NCBI RefSeq assembly: GCF_009832865.1
Contig: NZ_CP047130.1
Location: 4,516,616-4,580,615, forward strand
Reading direction: 5' to 3'
Source: Colwellia sp. 20A7
GTDB lineage: Bacteria > Pseudomonadota > Gammaproteobacteria > Enterobacterales > Alteromonadaceae
Length of the DNA: 64,000 nucleotides
Part shown: piece after piece, positions 1 to 8,585 of the stretch
Layout of the letters: the number at the start of each line of letters is the position of its first letter
Position numbering within the stretch: position 1 is the stretch's first letter
Made by a program: the position numbers and the translations under genes
The notes under the pieces: generated by a model
The model's database searches: none
Seen by the model: the letters and a program-made list of their open reading frames with translations, nothing else
Told to the model about the DNA's origin: nothing

Positions 1-1784
1 ACTGCATTACCTAAACCACCATATTCATATGCCGCTAAATCAACACCGTCTAAAATAACCGTGCTAGATCCTGACGCATCATTGGCATCAGGCCAAACAA
101 ATGGGGCATTATTTAACTCGACGTTATTACTGTTGTAGCTAACGATCACGTCAAAATTATTGGCTTGATAACCAACAACTAACTCAAAGCCAGTCGACTC
201 TAAATCACCAATATTTTCATAAAAAACACCTTCGCCACCTTTAAATTTATCAAAAACAACATCGCTGATTTCGCTAATATACGCTGAAGCTTCAAAAATA
301 AACGTGCCATCATTGTATTGTAAACCAAGCTCTTTGTTAGCAACGTTTTCAGGCTCTAAATTATTGTTATGGGTCAATTCTCCCACCGTGAACGCATCAG
401 CAACTTGTCTGCCACGTAATGCTTCAGCATAGCTAGCCGATAGTTTTAAGTTGTCGGTTAAACTATAAACTACACCAAAGTTACTGCTAAAACCGTCTTG
501 TTTTTTAGTTGAGAAAGTTTCGCTTATCGTTACTGGATCTCCACTCGTATCAGTTTCAACAACCCAATTACCATCAACTTGTATCCAATTGGCTGACTGG
601 CCTACATGGTCTAGTTCATAGGAATCATGACGTATACCAAAGCTAACGAGTAAATCATCATTAAATTGCCAATGATCTTGCACATATAACCCGGTAACAG
701 TTCCTTCTTCATCATAAATACCACCAAAGTCCTCATAAGATTGCGCATGTACTTTGTCAACTTTACGTTCAACACCATAAGTTAATGAGTGATCGCCTAA
801 GTCACTGGTATTGCGGATGTCAAAACCTGTGGTTTCTATTGAGGCATCCCAGGTGTACAACTCACGTTTAAATGAGGAATCGGTTTGATATAGCGTGGTT
901 TCTAGATTAATTAAATCACTTAGATACCAAGTATGATTGAGGACTATCGTTTCACGCTCACCCCAAGATTCATATAATGGATCATCAGCTAGCGGTGCCC
1001 AGTTAGTTTGCTTGCCGAATTTACCTTCTTCTTTGCGACTTTCATAACTAACTGTAAGCTTTTGATTTTCGGTTAAGTCCGCATTTACTTTTACAAAGGC
1101 GAGTGTTTGATCTGCAGCAGAGCCAGGAATTTCTTTTCCGTCACCATCTTCCATATTATCTCGGCTAACATTAACAAAAGACGCTAAAACACCAACCTCT
1201 TCTGTCGCTTTACCGTATAAAGAAATACTTTCTTTATGGCCGCTATTTGAGAAATAGCTAGCCTTAGCAATACCACCAAACTGCTCACCTTCACTCAGTA
1301 AGTTATCAGCACTTTTGGTTTTAAAACGAATAGCACCGCCAACAGCTCCTGTGCCTGCTGTTGCTTCACCCGCGCCAGCTTGCACTTCAACACTTTGTAA
1401 TAATTCAGGTTCAATTGATACTCGACCAATATGATGAAATAACGTACTTGTTTGTGGGGCACCATCAACGGTTACATTTACCATTGAGTCTTCTAAACCA
1501 CGTACATAAACTTTTTGTGCGACACCTAAAGATCCACCCACAGTCACAGAAGGAGTTTGACGAAATATGTCTGCTAAATCATTTGCTTGATATTTCTCAA
1601 GCTGCTCTGGCGTTATTTTTGTGTTGGTAGTAGCACCAACAACAACAATTTTTTCAATAGCTTTTACTTCCGCTACATTCTCTTGTGTATTAGCATATAC
1701 GCTAGTATTCACGAAAGCTGCGGCAACACCTACACTTACAAGTGCCTTACGAAACACGTTTTTTTGCTTGGGTATAAATGACAT
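1..1784 (-). CDS. TonB-dependent outer-membrane receptor (3' part cut by window edge)
   Basis: Reading the minus strand from an ATG at 1784 gives an open frame of 594 codons that runs off the window. It begins with a basic, hydrophobic signal peptide ending near VYANTQ. A TonB-box-like segment (KIVVVGATT) and a plug domain follow, with DIFRQTPSVTVGG, KVYVRGLED, VTVDGAPQ and GAVGGAIRF motifs. The rest is beta-barrel with many aromatic strands. Such receptors import ferric siderophores, heme or similar ligands across the outer membrane using TonB energy. The phrase FHHIGRVSIEPELLQSVEVQ is typical of iron-type receptors in marine gammaproteobacteria. A Fur-like box just upstream, and a two-component pair before it, fit iron control. 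The ligand cannot be told from sequence. The C-terminus lies outside the window. Confidence 0.9.
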   Translation of the reverse strand, partial: MSFIPKQKNVFRKALVSVGVAAAFVNTSVYANTQENVAEVKAIEKIVVVGATTNTKITPEQLEKYQANDLADIFRQTPSVTVGGSLGVAQKVYVRGLEDSMVNVTVDGAPQTSTLFHHIGRVSIEPELLQSVEVQAGAGEATAGTGAVGGAIRFKTKSADNLLSEGEQFGGIAKASYFSNSGHKESISLYGKATEEVGVLASFVNVSRDNMEDGDGKEIPGSAADQTLAFVKVNADLTENQKLTVSYESRKEEGKFGKQTNWAPLADDPLYESWGERETIVLNHTWYLSDLINLETTLYQTDSSFKRELYTWDASIETTGFDIRNTSDLGDHSLTYGVERKVDKVHAQSYEDFGGIYDEEGTVTGLYVQDHWQFNDDLLVSFGIRHDSYELDHVGQSANWIQVDGNWVVETDTSGDPVTISETFSTKKQDGFSSNFGVVYSLTDNLKLSASYAEALRGRQVADAFTVGELTHNNNLEPENVANKELGLQYNDGTFIFEASAYISEISDVVFDKFKGGEGVFYENIGDLESTGFELVVGYQANNFDVIVSYNSNNVELNNAPFVWPDANDASGSSTVILDGVDLAAYEYGGLGNA

Positions 1785-1809
1785 GATAAATTCTCAGTTG
1801 CTTTATTAA

Positions 1810-1824
1810 TGAGAATTATTACTA
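1810..1824 (-). promoter_or_regulatory. Fur-like box upstream of the TonB receptor
   Basis: TGAGAAT-T-ATTACTA resembles the 7-1-7 Fur motif TGATAAT-N-ATTATCA (6/7 and 5/7). It lies 26-40 bases upstream of the receptor start. The same right half recurs upstream of the response regulator at 3911-3925, which strengthens the call. Fur binding is inferred from sequence only. Confidence 0.5.
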
Positions 1825-1864
1825 TTTAGCTTAGCTATTAATACAACTTTTACATTTGTTACAT

Positions 1865-3202
1865 TTACGTAATAGGAATCATTATCGTTACATTAAGGCC
1901 GCCTGCTTGATGATTTTCCGCAAATATATCTGCCCTAACACTATTTAAAAGACGTTTCGCTAGTGCTAAACCAAGGCCAAAACTGTCACTGCCATCTTCA
2001 CGTGAGTTATCTACTCGAAAAAAAGGCCTGAATATTTTATCTAAATATTGCATTGGCACTCCAGGTCCTTGATCAGTAACCTCAATGCAATAATGACTGT
2101 TTTGTTGGCTTAATTTCACTCGTACTTTTTTACCTATAGGTGTATAACGCAACGCATTACGAATAATATTCTCTAACGCAGGACAAAGTGCTTGGTGACT
2201 ACTATTACTAATAACCGCATTGTTAGGCGTTTCAAGTATTAATTCTCGGTCTGAAAATTCAAATTTAGCATCATCAATAACAACATCTAGTAAATCCACT
2301 AAATCTACCGCTTCACGCTGAATAATAGGCTTTTCATTATCTAGCCAAGCGAGTGTTAACGTGTCTTCTACTAATTTACGGATATAGGTAGACTCTCTCG
2401 ATATTCGTTCGAGATGTTGATGACTATTGTCAATTTCAAAGTTATTTACTGCAATATCTAAGCGAGTTAATGGTGTACGTAATTCATGTGACAAATCTGA
2501 GATAAGTTGTCGTTGATTAGCAATTAATTCGCCAATTCGGCTAGCCATTTGATCAAACGTAGACGCTAAATGAGCAAGTTCGTCATTTCTGCTACCAAGT
2601 AATTTTCTCACTCTAACGTCAAAGTTTCCTTTACTAAACGCCGAGGTCGCTTTGTCTAATTGATGTAAGGGCGTGATAATGTGTCGATATAGCCATGTTG
2701 AAAGTAAAACTAATACCGCCAATGGTAAAATTACTTGTAAAACGATTCGAGTAGTTAACCAGTAAGCGCCAGGCCTCATTCTCTCTGGCAATTCAATTAA
2801 AAAACTGGCGTTACTATCCGGAAACTGCAACTCCATTGTCGGATTACGCTCAAAATATAAATGTATTTTCCAGTCAACATTACGCCCAAAATGCTGACCC
2901 GTTATTAAATCCTCTTTAAGTTGCTCACCGGCAATATGCTCAATATCAAAGCTAGCTACAGCCATCCATGTATTTTCTTGTTTGTGCAAGATATCTAACC
3001 ATTGGTTTAGGCTCTTCTGGTCACCTAATGAATAAAGGCGTTCAGCTTCGGCTCCCCACGCCTTTAATTGAGTGCGATCTTTTTCAGCAATAAAGCTCAT
3101 TCCTTCTTCAGCTTTAGAGGTCAACACACTTAAAACATAAAAAAAAGCAACAAGTCCAGTAGCAATAATTAAACATGATTTCCAAAGATATTGCCTATTC
3201 AT
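1865..3202 (-). CDS. Sensor histidine kinase (EnvZ/PfeS-like)
   Basis: This 445-residue protein has an N-terminal membrane segment (about 10-28), a periplasmic sensor region of about 120 residues, and a second membrane segment (about 152-172). A HAMP linker, a HisKA domain with phospho-accepting His239 in DLSHELRTPL, and an HATPase_c domain with DQGPGVP and FGLGLALAKR follow. It should phosphorylate the response regulator encoded directly upstream, whose stop codon it overlaps by 4 bp. The TonB receptor follows 80 bp downstream on the same strand. With Fur-like boxes before the regulator and the receptor, the layout resembles PfeRS-type siderophore sensing; that link is inference. The stimulus is unknown. 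Confidence 0.9.
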   Translation of the reverse strand: MNRQYLWKSCLIIATGLVAFFYVLSVLTSKAEEGMSFIAEKDRTQLKAWGAEAERLYSLGDQKSLNQWLDILHKQENTWMAVASFDIEHIAGEQLKEDLITGQHFGRNVDWKIHLYFERNPTMELQFPDSNASFLIELPERMRPGAYWLTTRIVLQVILPLAVLVLLSTWLYRHIITPLHQLDKATSAFSKGNFDVRVRKLLGSRNDELAHLASTFDQMASRIGELIANQRQLISDLSHELRTPLTRLDIAVNNFEIDNSHQHLERISRESTYIRKLVEDTLTLAWLDNEKPIIQREAVDLVDLLDVVIDDAKFEFSDRELILETPNNAVISNSSHQALCPALENIIRNALRYTPIGKKVRVKLSQQNSHYCIEVTDQGPGVPMQYLDKIFRPFFRVDNSREDGSDSFGLGLALAKRLLNSVRADIFAENHQAGGLNVTIMIPIT

Positions 3203-3885
3203 TTAAAACAATATCCTTTGCCATGCACTGTTTGTAAGCGATCACCTAACCAATTAGCTTCATTAAGTTTTCTGCGTACTCGGCTTAAATGCATATCTAA
3301 ACTGCGGTCATATACTCCTAGCTTTTTATTTAATACCGCTTGATATAAATCAGCTTTACTAATAATTTCATTCTGCTGTGATATTAACTCCCACAGCAAC
3401 TTAAATTGTATGGTAGTGAACTCTACTTCTTCACCATTTACCTTGATGAACTGCTTAGCAGCATTGAGTGTTAAGCCATCAATAGTTATTTCAGTAGCTT
3501 TCTTTGGTGATATTTTTGGCTGACTTCGTCTAAGTAAACCTTCTATTCTTAATAGCAGCTCTTGGCTATTAAATGGTTTCGCGACATAGTCATCTGCACC
3601 GTGAATTAACCCCAAAATTCGCTCTTCTTCAGCGCCTTTCGCAGAAATCATAATCACCGGTTGTTGACTTGTTTCTCTTAACGTTTTTAATAAAGAAACA
3701 CCGTCTAATTGAGGTAACATTTTATCAAGTAAAATAAGCTGATGCTGTTGTGTTTGAGCTAGTTTCAACCCTGAAACACCATCAAAACATTGCTCGACGA
3801 TATAGCCTGTTTTAGTTAATAAGTCGGCGAGGTAATTATTTAGAATACTGTCGTCTTCAATTAACAAGACTTTTATTTTTGACAC
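3199..3885 (-). CDS. Response regulator, OmpR/PhoB family
   Basis: The protein has an N-terminal receiver domain with the acidic pair ED(D) at 10-12, phospho-acceptor Asp54 (LILLDKMLP) and a conserved Lys in VAKPF. A C-terminal winged helix carries the typical SRVRRKLNE and TVHGKGYCF motifs. I place the start at the GTG at 3885 (VSKIKVLLIEDD). The frame can open at a TTG at 3906, but those extra residues precede the conserved first strand and have no homologous role. It is paired with the kinase by a 4-bp overlap. A Fur-like box lies 26-40 bp upstream, suggesting that the pair itself is iron-regulated. Confidence 0.9.
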   Translation of the reverse strand: MSKIKVLLIEDDSILNNYLADLLTKTGYIVEQCFDGVSGLKLAQTQQHQLILLDKMLPQLDGVSLLKTLRETSQQPVIMISAKGAEEERILGLIHGADDYVAKPFNSQELLLRIEGLLRRSQPKISPKKATEITIDGLTLNAAKQFIKVNGEEVEFTTIQFKLLWELISQQNEIISKADLYQAVLNKKLGVYDRSLDMHLSRVRRKLNEANWLGDRLQTVHGKGYCFK

Positions 3886-3910
3886 AATATAGATCCGACA
3901 CAACAATGAA

Positions 3911-3925
3911 TGATAACTATTACTA
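3911..3925 (-). promoter_or_regulatory. Fur-like box upstream of the two-component operon
   Basis: TGATAAC-T-ATTACTA matches the 7-1-7 Fur consensus at 6/7 and 5/7 positions. It lies just before the response-regulator start, and its right half equals that of the box at 1810-1824. The role is inferred. Confidence 0.5.
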
Positions 3926-3940
3926 TTTGTAACACTAATA

Positions 3941-4090
3941 TTAATGTCTGTAAAAGTAAAAATAGATGAAATAACGGAAGTAAGCTTTTCTCCGCCGCTT
4001 AACTGTCACTTTCATATCCGCTTTACCCGGGTTTTCAATCACCACAACGTCGTTATTAGAGAAAGGACTTAAAGGGTTAACAGCAATCAC
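3941..4090 (-). other. Short open frame, possible gene remnant, in the gap before the MarR gene
   Basis: A 49-codon minus-strand frame starts at GTG (4088-4090) and stops at 3941. Its middle reads like protein (SNNDVVVIENPGKADMKVTV), but I recognise no family, and I see no clear ribosome-binding site. It may be a small gene, a relic or chance. Apart from this frame and the two regulatory sites, the 3886-4216 interval holds nothing I can identify. Confidence 0.2.
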
Positions 4091-4140
4091 TGTCAGTAAA
4101 ATACCTCAGACCACAATTAAACGTCTCTAATATTGATATT

Positions 4141-4195
4141 TACTTAGCTTGCTAAGTAAATTGATCGCTGTATAATACTTAGCAAGCTAAGTATT
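4141..4195 (+). promoter_or_regulatory. Promoter with two MarR-type operator palindromes
   Basis: Two near-identical palindromes of the form ACTTAGC-NN-GCTAAGT occupy 4141-4158 and 4174-4195. A promoter can be read between and across them: TTGCTA (4149-4154), a 16-bp spacer, and TATAAT (4171-4176). One palindrome covers the -35 and the other covers the -10 and start point. That is the classical layout for autorepression by a MarR-family dimer. The second palindrome ends right at the ATG at 4196, so translation most likely starts at the later ATG at 4217. Confidence 0.75.
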
Positions 4196-4216
4196 ATGAA
4201 AATTGTGAGAATTATT

Positions 4217-4699
4217 ATGTCAAAGCCACTACCTAATAAACAAAATGTCAATAATCCAAGCCTAGGTTGGTTGCTAAGTAGAGTAACTCGTCTATGGCGT
4301 GGCGTTATATCTCAAGCAGTGAACCCCATGGAAATGACAGAAGCGAGATGGTCAGCGATGATGAATCTTAAAATGTTAGGAGAAGGGACTTCACAACATA
4401 TGTTAGCTACCGAATTAGGTATAGAAATGCCTTCTTTAACCCGTACAGTTAACCAACTCGTTAATTTAAACTTAGTCGAACGACGTCCTCATCCAAGCGA
4501 TGGTAGATGTCATTGTTTATGGTTTACCCCTGCAGGAAGTGAATGCATAGAAATGTTAACCGGTAGTGTAAACATGGTTCGCGCAGAGCTTACTAAAGGA
4601 ATATCTAACGATGAACTCAACGCACTATTTAAGGTACTTCGCAAACTAGAACAAAACGCTTCTATTATGCTTAACAAATATCATGAAGGTGAGAAATAA
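4217..4699 (+). CDS. MarR/SlyA-family transcriptional regulator
   Basis: A 160-residue winged-helix dimer regulator: LGWLLSRVTRLWR helix, recognition region QHMLATELGIEMPSLTRTVNQL, and wing VERRPHPSDGRCHCLWFTPAG. Its length and motifs are SlyA-like. I chose the ATG at 4217, preceded by a GTGAGA ribosome site, over the ATG at 4196, which abuts the operator and would fall close to the transcript's 5' end. It starts an operon with an HlyD adaptor and a DUF2955 membrane protein, with 2-10 bp between genes. It probably represses its own operon through the palindromes at 4141-4195 and is released by a small aromatic or toxic ligand, as is usual in this family. Confidence 0.88.
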   Translation: MSKPLPNKQNVNNPSLGWLLSRVTRLWRGVISQAVNPMEMTEARWSAMMNLKMLGEGTSQHMLATELGIEMPSLTRTVNQLVNLNLVERRPHPSDGRCHCLWFTPAGSECIEMLTGSVNMVRAELTKGISNDELNALFKVLRKLEQNASIMLNKYHEGEK

Positions 4700-4701
4700 C
4701 C

Positions 4702-5766
4702 ATGGCTCCAGATCAAATCTTTAAACGTTGGGTGCATGTTGCACTTGTCGTCTTTGCTATTTCTTTTGTCTATTTTTTATATGCCGATTTATGGATGCCG
4801 ATTAGTACACAATCTAGAGTATTGCACCCTGTAGCAAATATTTCAGCCAAAGTGAATGGCCAAGTAAATAAGGTCTACATCAACAATAATCAAAGCATAC
4901 AACAAGGCCAGCTACTGTTTAGTTTAGATAAAGAACCTTATAAAATTGCTGTTGATAAAGCAAAATTAGCCTTAGAAAGTGTTGCCCAAACTAACCATCA
5001 ATTAGACGCTGCGATTACCGCTGCACAAGCGATGGTAAAAGTATCAAAAGCCAATATTGACGAACTAAAACTAGAGGTAGAGCGAGTAGAACGTTTAATT
5101 AAATTGGATACCGTTTCTCGTCAACTTTATGATAAAATCATGTCTAATTATCAGTCGGCACTAGCTCAAGTAGACGCATCTAAAGCCGATGTATTGAAGC
5201 TTCAAACTCAACGAGGATACGCTGGCGGTAACAACTTACTCTTACGTCAAGCCGAAAACACCTTACAAAACGCTGAACTGCAATTAAGCTATACAGACGT
5301 ACATTCAGCAGTCTCTGGCCGGGTAACCAATTTACAATTACAACCAGGAAAATATGCACAAGCCGGTAACCCTGTTGCTGCAATCGTGTTAAAAAAAGGT
5401 GACATTGTCGCTGATTTTCGGGAAAAATCATTAAGCAACGTGAAAATAGGCAATAAAGCCTCAATCGTATTTGACGCTTTGCCAGGTAAAGTATTCGCTG
5501 GCACAATAGTCGCCATTGATGCCGGAGTAAAAGACGGTCAACTAAATGCTGACGGCGTGCTTGCTGATCCTGTTAACTCAGACCGTTGGGTGCGCGATGC
5601 ACAGTATATGCGTACTCATATAGCCATCACTGATCAGCCTACATTACTCGAAACGATGCCCTCTGGCGCCAGAGCGACGGTACAATTACACCCAGGCGAA
5701 GGGCTGACGCATTGGTTAGGCAGCGCGCAAGCTTATATCATCAGTATCATTCATTACATCTACTAG
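4702..5766 (+). CDS. HlyD/EmrA-family periplasmic adaptor (membrane fusion protein)
   Basis: A 354-residue protein with one N-terminal transmembrane helix (about 12-31), a first lipoyl half (VNGQVNKVYINNNQSIQQGQ), a long alpha-helical hairpin (about 85-190), the second lipoyl half (DVHSAVSGRVTNLQLQPG) and a beta-barrel domain. It resembles AaeA/YibH/EmrA adaptors that bridge an inner-membrane pump to an outer-membrane channel. It lies 2 bp after the MarR-type regulator and 10 bp before the DUF2955 protein, so the three form one efflux operon. No outer-membrane factor is encoded here. The substrate is unknown. Confidence 0.88.
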   Translation: MAPDQIFKRWVHVALVVFAISFVYFLYADLWMPISTQSRVLHPVANISAKVNGQVNKVYINNNQSIQQGQLLFSLDKEPYKIAVDKAKLALESVAQTNHQLDAAITAAQAMVKVSKANIDELKLEVERVERLIKLDTVSRQLYDKIMSNYQSALAQVDASKADVLKLQTQRGYAGGNNLLLRQAENTLQNAELQLSYTDVHSAVSGRVTNLQLQPGKYAQAGNPVAAIVLKKGDIVADFREKSLSNVKIGNKASIVFDALPGKVFAGTIVAIDAGVKDGQLNADGVLADPVNSDRWVRDAQYMRTHIAITDQPTLLETMPSGARATVQLHPGEGLTHWLGSAQAYIISIIHYIY

Positions 5767-5776
5767 TCGCAATATA

Positions 5777-6859
5777 ATGAAACGTATCCTTAAAAAGCCC
5801 CTGTCTGGCGAAAGCAATATACTTAATCTTTCGCATAGAGCACTTACTGGCAACGAAATACAACAATGTTTACGGGTCGCTTTTGGTGCTACTTTAGGTT
5901 TCACTATTAGTAAATTAATGGACTGGAATTACGGCACCTTCTTTACTGTGTATCCGATGTTGTTATTGGGTTTAGTACCGGTACTCAATGCGCATATTAT
6001 TCGTCAGTTTTTAGCAAATATGGCGGTAGCGAGCGTATTTATACTGCTAGTACACGGCATGATTGGTGACCAACCCATTCCCATGACTATTGCTGTCTTT
6101 TTGATGTTCGCTTTTATGTTTCGATGCATGTCTCAAGGCCCTTATTTTTTATTTGGAGCCTTAGGCATCGTCAGTTTATCGGTGCAATTACATTTTGTTA
6201 GTTACAGTAACGTGTCAGCAAATGATCTCGTTATGTCAAACGCTACCGCCTGCATTTTAACGGTTTTTCTGGCCATTTTAATGCATATAATATTTCCTGA
6301 TGTGGAAGGCAGAGGCAAACCTCCTATTGTTAATAAACCGAAAAGTAACAGTCGTCACGAAGTTATTTTGGCCGCAACTGTCGCAACCTTATCTTTTGTT
6401 GTTTTTCAGGTACTCGATTTACAAGACTCGCTATCAGCACAAGTTTCTTCGGTATTAATTTTATTTCCTCTTAACTGGTACGGCGCTGGTCGTGCGGCAC
6501 TAAACCGAGCAATTGGTACACTAGTAGGATGTAATGTTGGATTAGCTTGGCAACTGATATTACTGCAACATTCCGGTATTTTATGGTTTGTTAGCATCGC
6601 TCTGTGGATTAGTATCATGCTATTTGCGCGTTACCATGCCCTCGAAGGCGGCGGCTCTGGTGCAGGGTTTGGCGCAATGACAACCATGGGGATTTTATTT
6701 GGTCAATATTTAACGCCACAGCAAGACTTAGTGTATAACAGCCTATACCGTTTTACTTCGGTGTCTGTTTCTGTGGGATTAACATTAATAGTTGTCTACT
6801 TAATGCACCGACTGCTAAATAAATTTGTCAGTACTCGATTTGTGCTAGATCAGCCATAA
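5777..6859 (+). CDS. DUF2955/FUSC-like inner-membrane efflux protein
   Basis: A 360-residue, strongly hydrophobic protein with about ten membrane segments in two similar halves. A charged cytoplasmic stretch near 175-190 (EGRGKPPIVNKPKSN) separates them. Motifs such as LRVAFGATLGFTIS and NRAIGTLVGCNVGL resemble the aromatic-acid exporter/FUSC fold. I assign it to DUF2955 because that family pairs with an HlyD adaptor and a SlyA-like regulator in Vibrio and Shewanella relatives, as here. It probably forms the transport unit with the adaptor just upstream. The ribosome site is weak (AATATA before the ATG), so translation may be coupled to the previous gene. Confidence 0.75.
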   Translation: MKRILKKPLSGESNILNLSHRALTGNEIQQCLRVAFGATLGFTISKLMDWNYGTFFTVYPMLLLGLVPVLNAHIIRQFLANMAVASVFILLVHGMIGDQPIPMTIAVFLMFAFMFRCMSQGPYFLFGALGIVSLSVQLHFVSYSNVSANDLVMSNATACILTVFLAILMHIIFPDVEGRGKPPIVNKPKSNSRHEVILAATVATLSFVVFQVLDLQDSLSAQVSSVLILFPLNWYGAGRAALNRAIGTLVGCNVGLAWQLILLQHSGILWFVSIALWISIMLFARYHALEGGGSGAGFGAMTTMGILFGQYLTPQQDLVYNSLYRFTSVSVSVGLTLIVVYLMHRLLNKFVSTRFVLDQP

Positions 6860-6897
6860 TTAAAAACTCACGTTTTCAGGAATCGTTTATTAAATTT

Positions 6898-7120
6898 CTA
6901 ATGACTCACTGTTTTTGAAAATACATTGATAACAACGGCTTACACCAAAATCAGCAGCATTCCTATTATTGCCGGTAAGTCTAGTATTTGTTTATACAAT
7001 TATTGAGGCAATTAAGACTATACCCATTCCCGCCCAGATAGCATACGCGATACCTATTGGAACCGTTTTAAGTACAAGCGAAAGGAAATAGAATACAACC
7101 ACATAACCCACTACTGCGTT
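6898..7120 (-). pseudogene. Remnant of a small multidrug resistance (SMR) transporter gene, EmrE/QacE type
   Basis: The minus strand encodes about two thirds of an SMR protein in broken frames. The first part reads [20 protein letters not shown], then [19 protein letters not shown]. After a frameshift with a small deletion near 7000 it continues LDLPAIIGMLLILV, an in-frame TAA, and AVVINVFSKTVSH with a normal stop at 6898. These match helices 2-4 of EmrE-like pumps, including the hallmark IAYAIWAG. The first 30 or so residues, with the essential membrane Glu, are missing. The copy therefore cannot be functional. It is the main content of the 6860-7342 gap. Confidence 0.75.
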
Positions 7121-7263
7121 CTTTATTTAATAATTAGAACAACTAGTTATTAAAATAAATGCTTTTATTTGGCCGTTTTTCCTGCGTATAAAGTAGATCA
7201 CTTAATTAATGAAACTGGTATAAACAATAACGTTAACGTTACCTAATGCACAGTTTGTTATAC

Positions 7264-7315
7264 AAAAAAACCTAACTTAATGTATCGAAACAAATTAAGT
7301 TAGGTTTAGTTTTTG
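7264..7315 (-). terminator. Rho-independent terminator of the cyo operon
   Basis: CCTAACTTAAT and ATTAAGTTAGG form a perfect 11-bp stem around a 12-base loop. An A-run at 7264-7270 gives a U-tract on the minus strand, and a T-rich run on the other side allows bidirectional use. It lies just downstream of cyoE. Confidence 0.8.
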
Positions 7316-7342
7316 CTCATCATTCAATTTATTTTATAGCAC

Positions 7343-8221
7343 TTAATAAGTTACATACGGCGTCATACCTTGATAATCAACTGCCATTGCAATGCTTAAT
7401 GCCGTAATATTAATAATTGAAAACGCAAATACCTGACGCGCCCAACCAACAATATCGATATCACGACGATATCCGCGCAAAGCCATAAGTAACCACCAAA
7501 AACTGGTTGTACAGGCAACTGCCATAAAGGCTGCCCCGGTAAAACCACCAATAGGTAATAACATAACAACAAGCGCATATATTGCAATGTACATAACAAT
7601 GTGATGTTTCGCTTTATCGATACCCTGTGACACTGGTAATACTGGAATATTAGCCGCTTGATAATCTTTAAAGCGGAAGATGGCAATTGCATACGAGTGC
7701 GGCATTTGCCATAAACAGAACATCACTAATAAAATTAAGGCTTGCATATCAAACGTTCCCGTTACCGCACAGTAGCCAACAACAGGCGGAACCGCACCTG
7801 AAAGACTACCGACAAAAGTACCGTAAACAGAATTACGCTTCATATATAGGCTGTAAACACCGACATAGATAAAGTAACCAAAAGCTGCAAAAAACACAGC
7901 CACAGGCGTTGTATAGGCGATTAATAAACCAAAGCCAATAATCCCTAATACAACTCCATGACTTAATGCTGTGATAGCAGACATTTCGCCAGTAACTGTC
8001 ACGCGTTTACGGGTTCGAGCCATGATGATATCTATATCTCTATCAATCACGTTATTAATGGCACAACCCGAAGCAATGACAAACGATAAACCACTCAGGG
8101 TTGCAGCCATTAACCAAGGGTCAACAACGCCCCGAGAAGCTAATAAAAAACCACCTGCTACGCTGATGAAATTCCCCATAATAATGCCCGGTTTAGTCAC
8201 ACTTAAATACCGACGAAACAT
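7343..8221 (-). CDS. cyoE: Protoheme IX farnesyltransferase (heme O synthase)
   Basis: A UbiA-family membrane prenyltransferase that adds a farnesyl group to heme B, making heme O for the cytochrome bo3 oxidase encoded upstream. The sequence shows the two Asp-rich substrate motifs ([18 protein letters not shown] near residue 60, and the loop near [11 protein letters not shown]) and about nine membrane helices. I place the start at the ATG at 8221 ([12 protein letters not shown]), which has an AGAGG ribosome site five bases upstream. An earlier ATG at 8242 would place that site inside the gene. It is the last gene of cyoABCDE and is followed by a strong terminator. Confidence 0.95.
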   Translation of the reverse strand: MFRRYLSVTKPGIIMGNFISVAGGFLLASRGVVDPWLMAATLSGLSFVIASGCAINNVIDRDIDIIMARTRKRVTVTGEMSAITALSHGVVLGIIGFGLLIAYTTPVAVFFAAFGYFIYVGVYSLYMKRNSVYGTFVGSLSGAVPPVVGYCAVTGTFDMQALILLVMFCLWQMPHSYAIAIFRFKDYQAANIPVLPVSQGIDKAKHHIVMYIAIYALVVMLLPIGGFTGAAFMAVACTTSFWWLLMALRGYRRDIDIVGWARQVFAFSIINITALSIAMAVDYQGMTPYVTY

Positions 8222-8255
8222 ATTAACCTCTCTTAACAACATTTATTAGCTGCAA

Positions 8256-8585
8256 TTAGTACATCATCATTGCGTTGGATGCGTAAATAATCCAAACAGA
8301 TAACCCAACCACCATAATGATAATGAGCGCACTGAACAGAAACGAGAAACTACTTGCTCGTCCATCTTCAGTGATAAAGTTAAGATGTAAAAAATACTTC
8401 AAATGCACGAAAATTTGGATGATAGCTAAACTGACAATACTCCACAGTGTCGTCACTTTTGAATAATCGCCACTCATCACTAGATAAAATGGAATCGCGG
8501 TTAAGATAATCGATAATACAAAACCTATTAGGTAACTTTTAACGTTACCGTGCGATGCATCATGATGTGTTTCATTATTGCTCAT
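8256..8585 (-). CDS. cyoD: Cytochrome o ubiquinol oxidase subunit IV
   Basis: A 109-residue protein with a His-rich N-terminus ([13 protein letters not shown]) and three membrane helices, including HLKYFLHL. This is the usual size and pattern for CyoD. The start at 8585 overlaps the cyoC stop codon (TAATG), so translation is coupled. The frame extends upstream to 8666, but that part lies inside cyoC. CyoD helps assemble the copper site of subunit I. Confidence 0.93.
   Translation of the reverse strand: MSNNETHHDASHGNVKSYLIGFVLSIILTAIPFYLVMSGDYSKVTTLWSIVSLAIIQIFVHLKYFLHLNFITEDGRASSFSFLFSALIIIMVVGLSVWIIYASNAMMMY

Noticed and set aside
1361..1809. Plus-strand frames at the left edge
   Set aside because: They are antisense to the clear TonB receptor on the minus strand.
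3885..3906. TTG start at 3906 for the response regulator
   Set aside because: The added seven residues precede the conserved receiver strand; the GTG at 3885 fits family alignments better.
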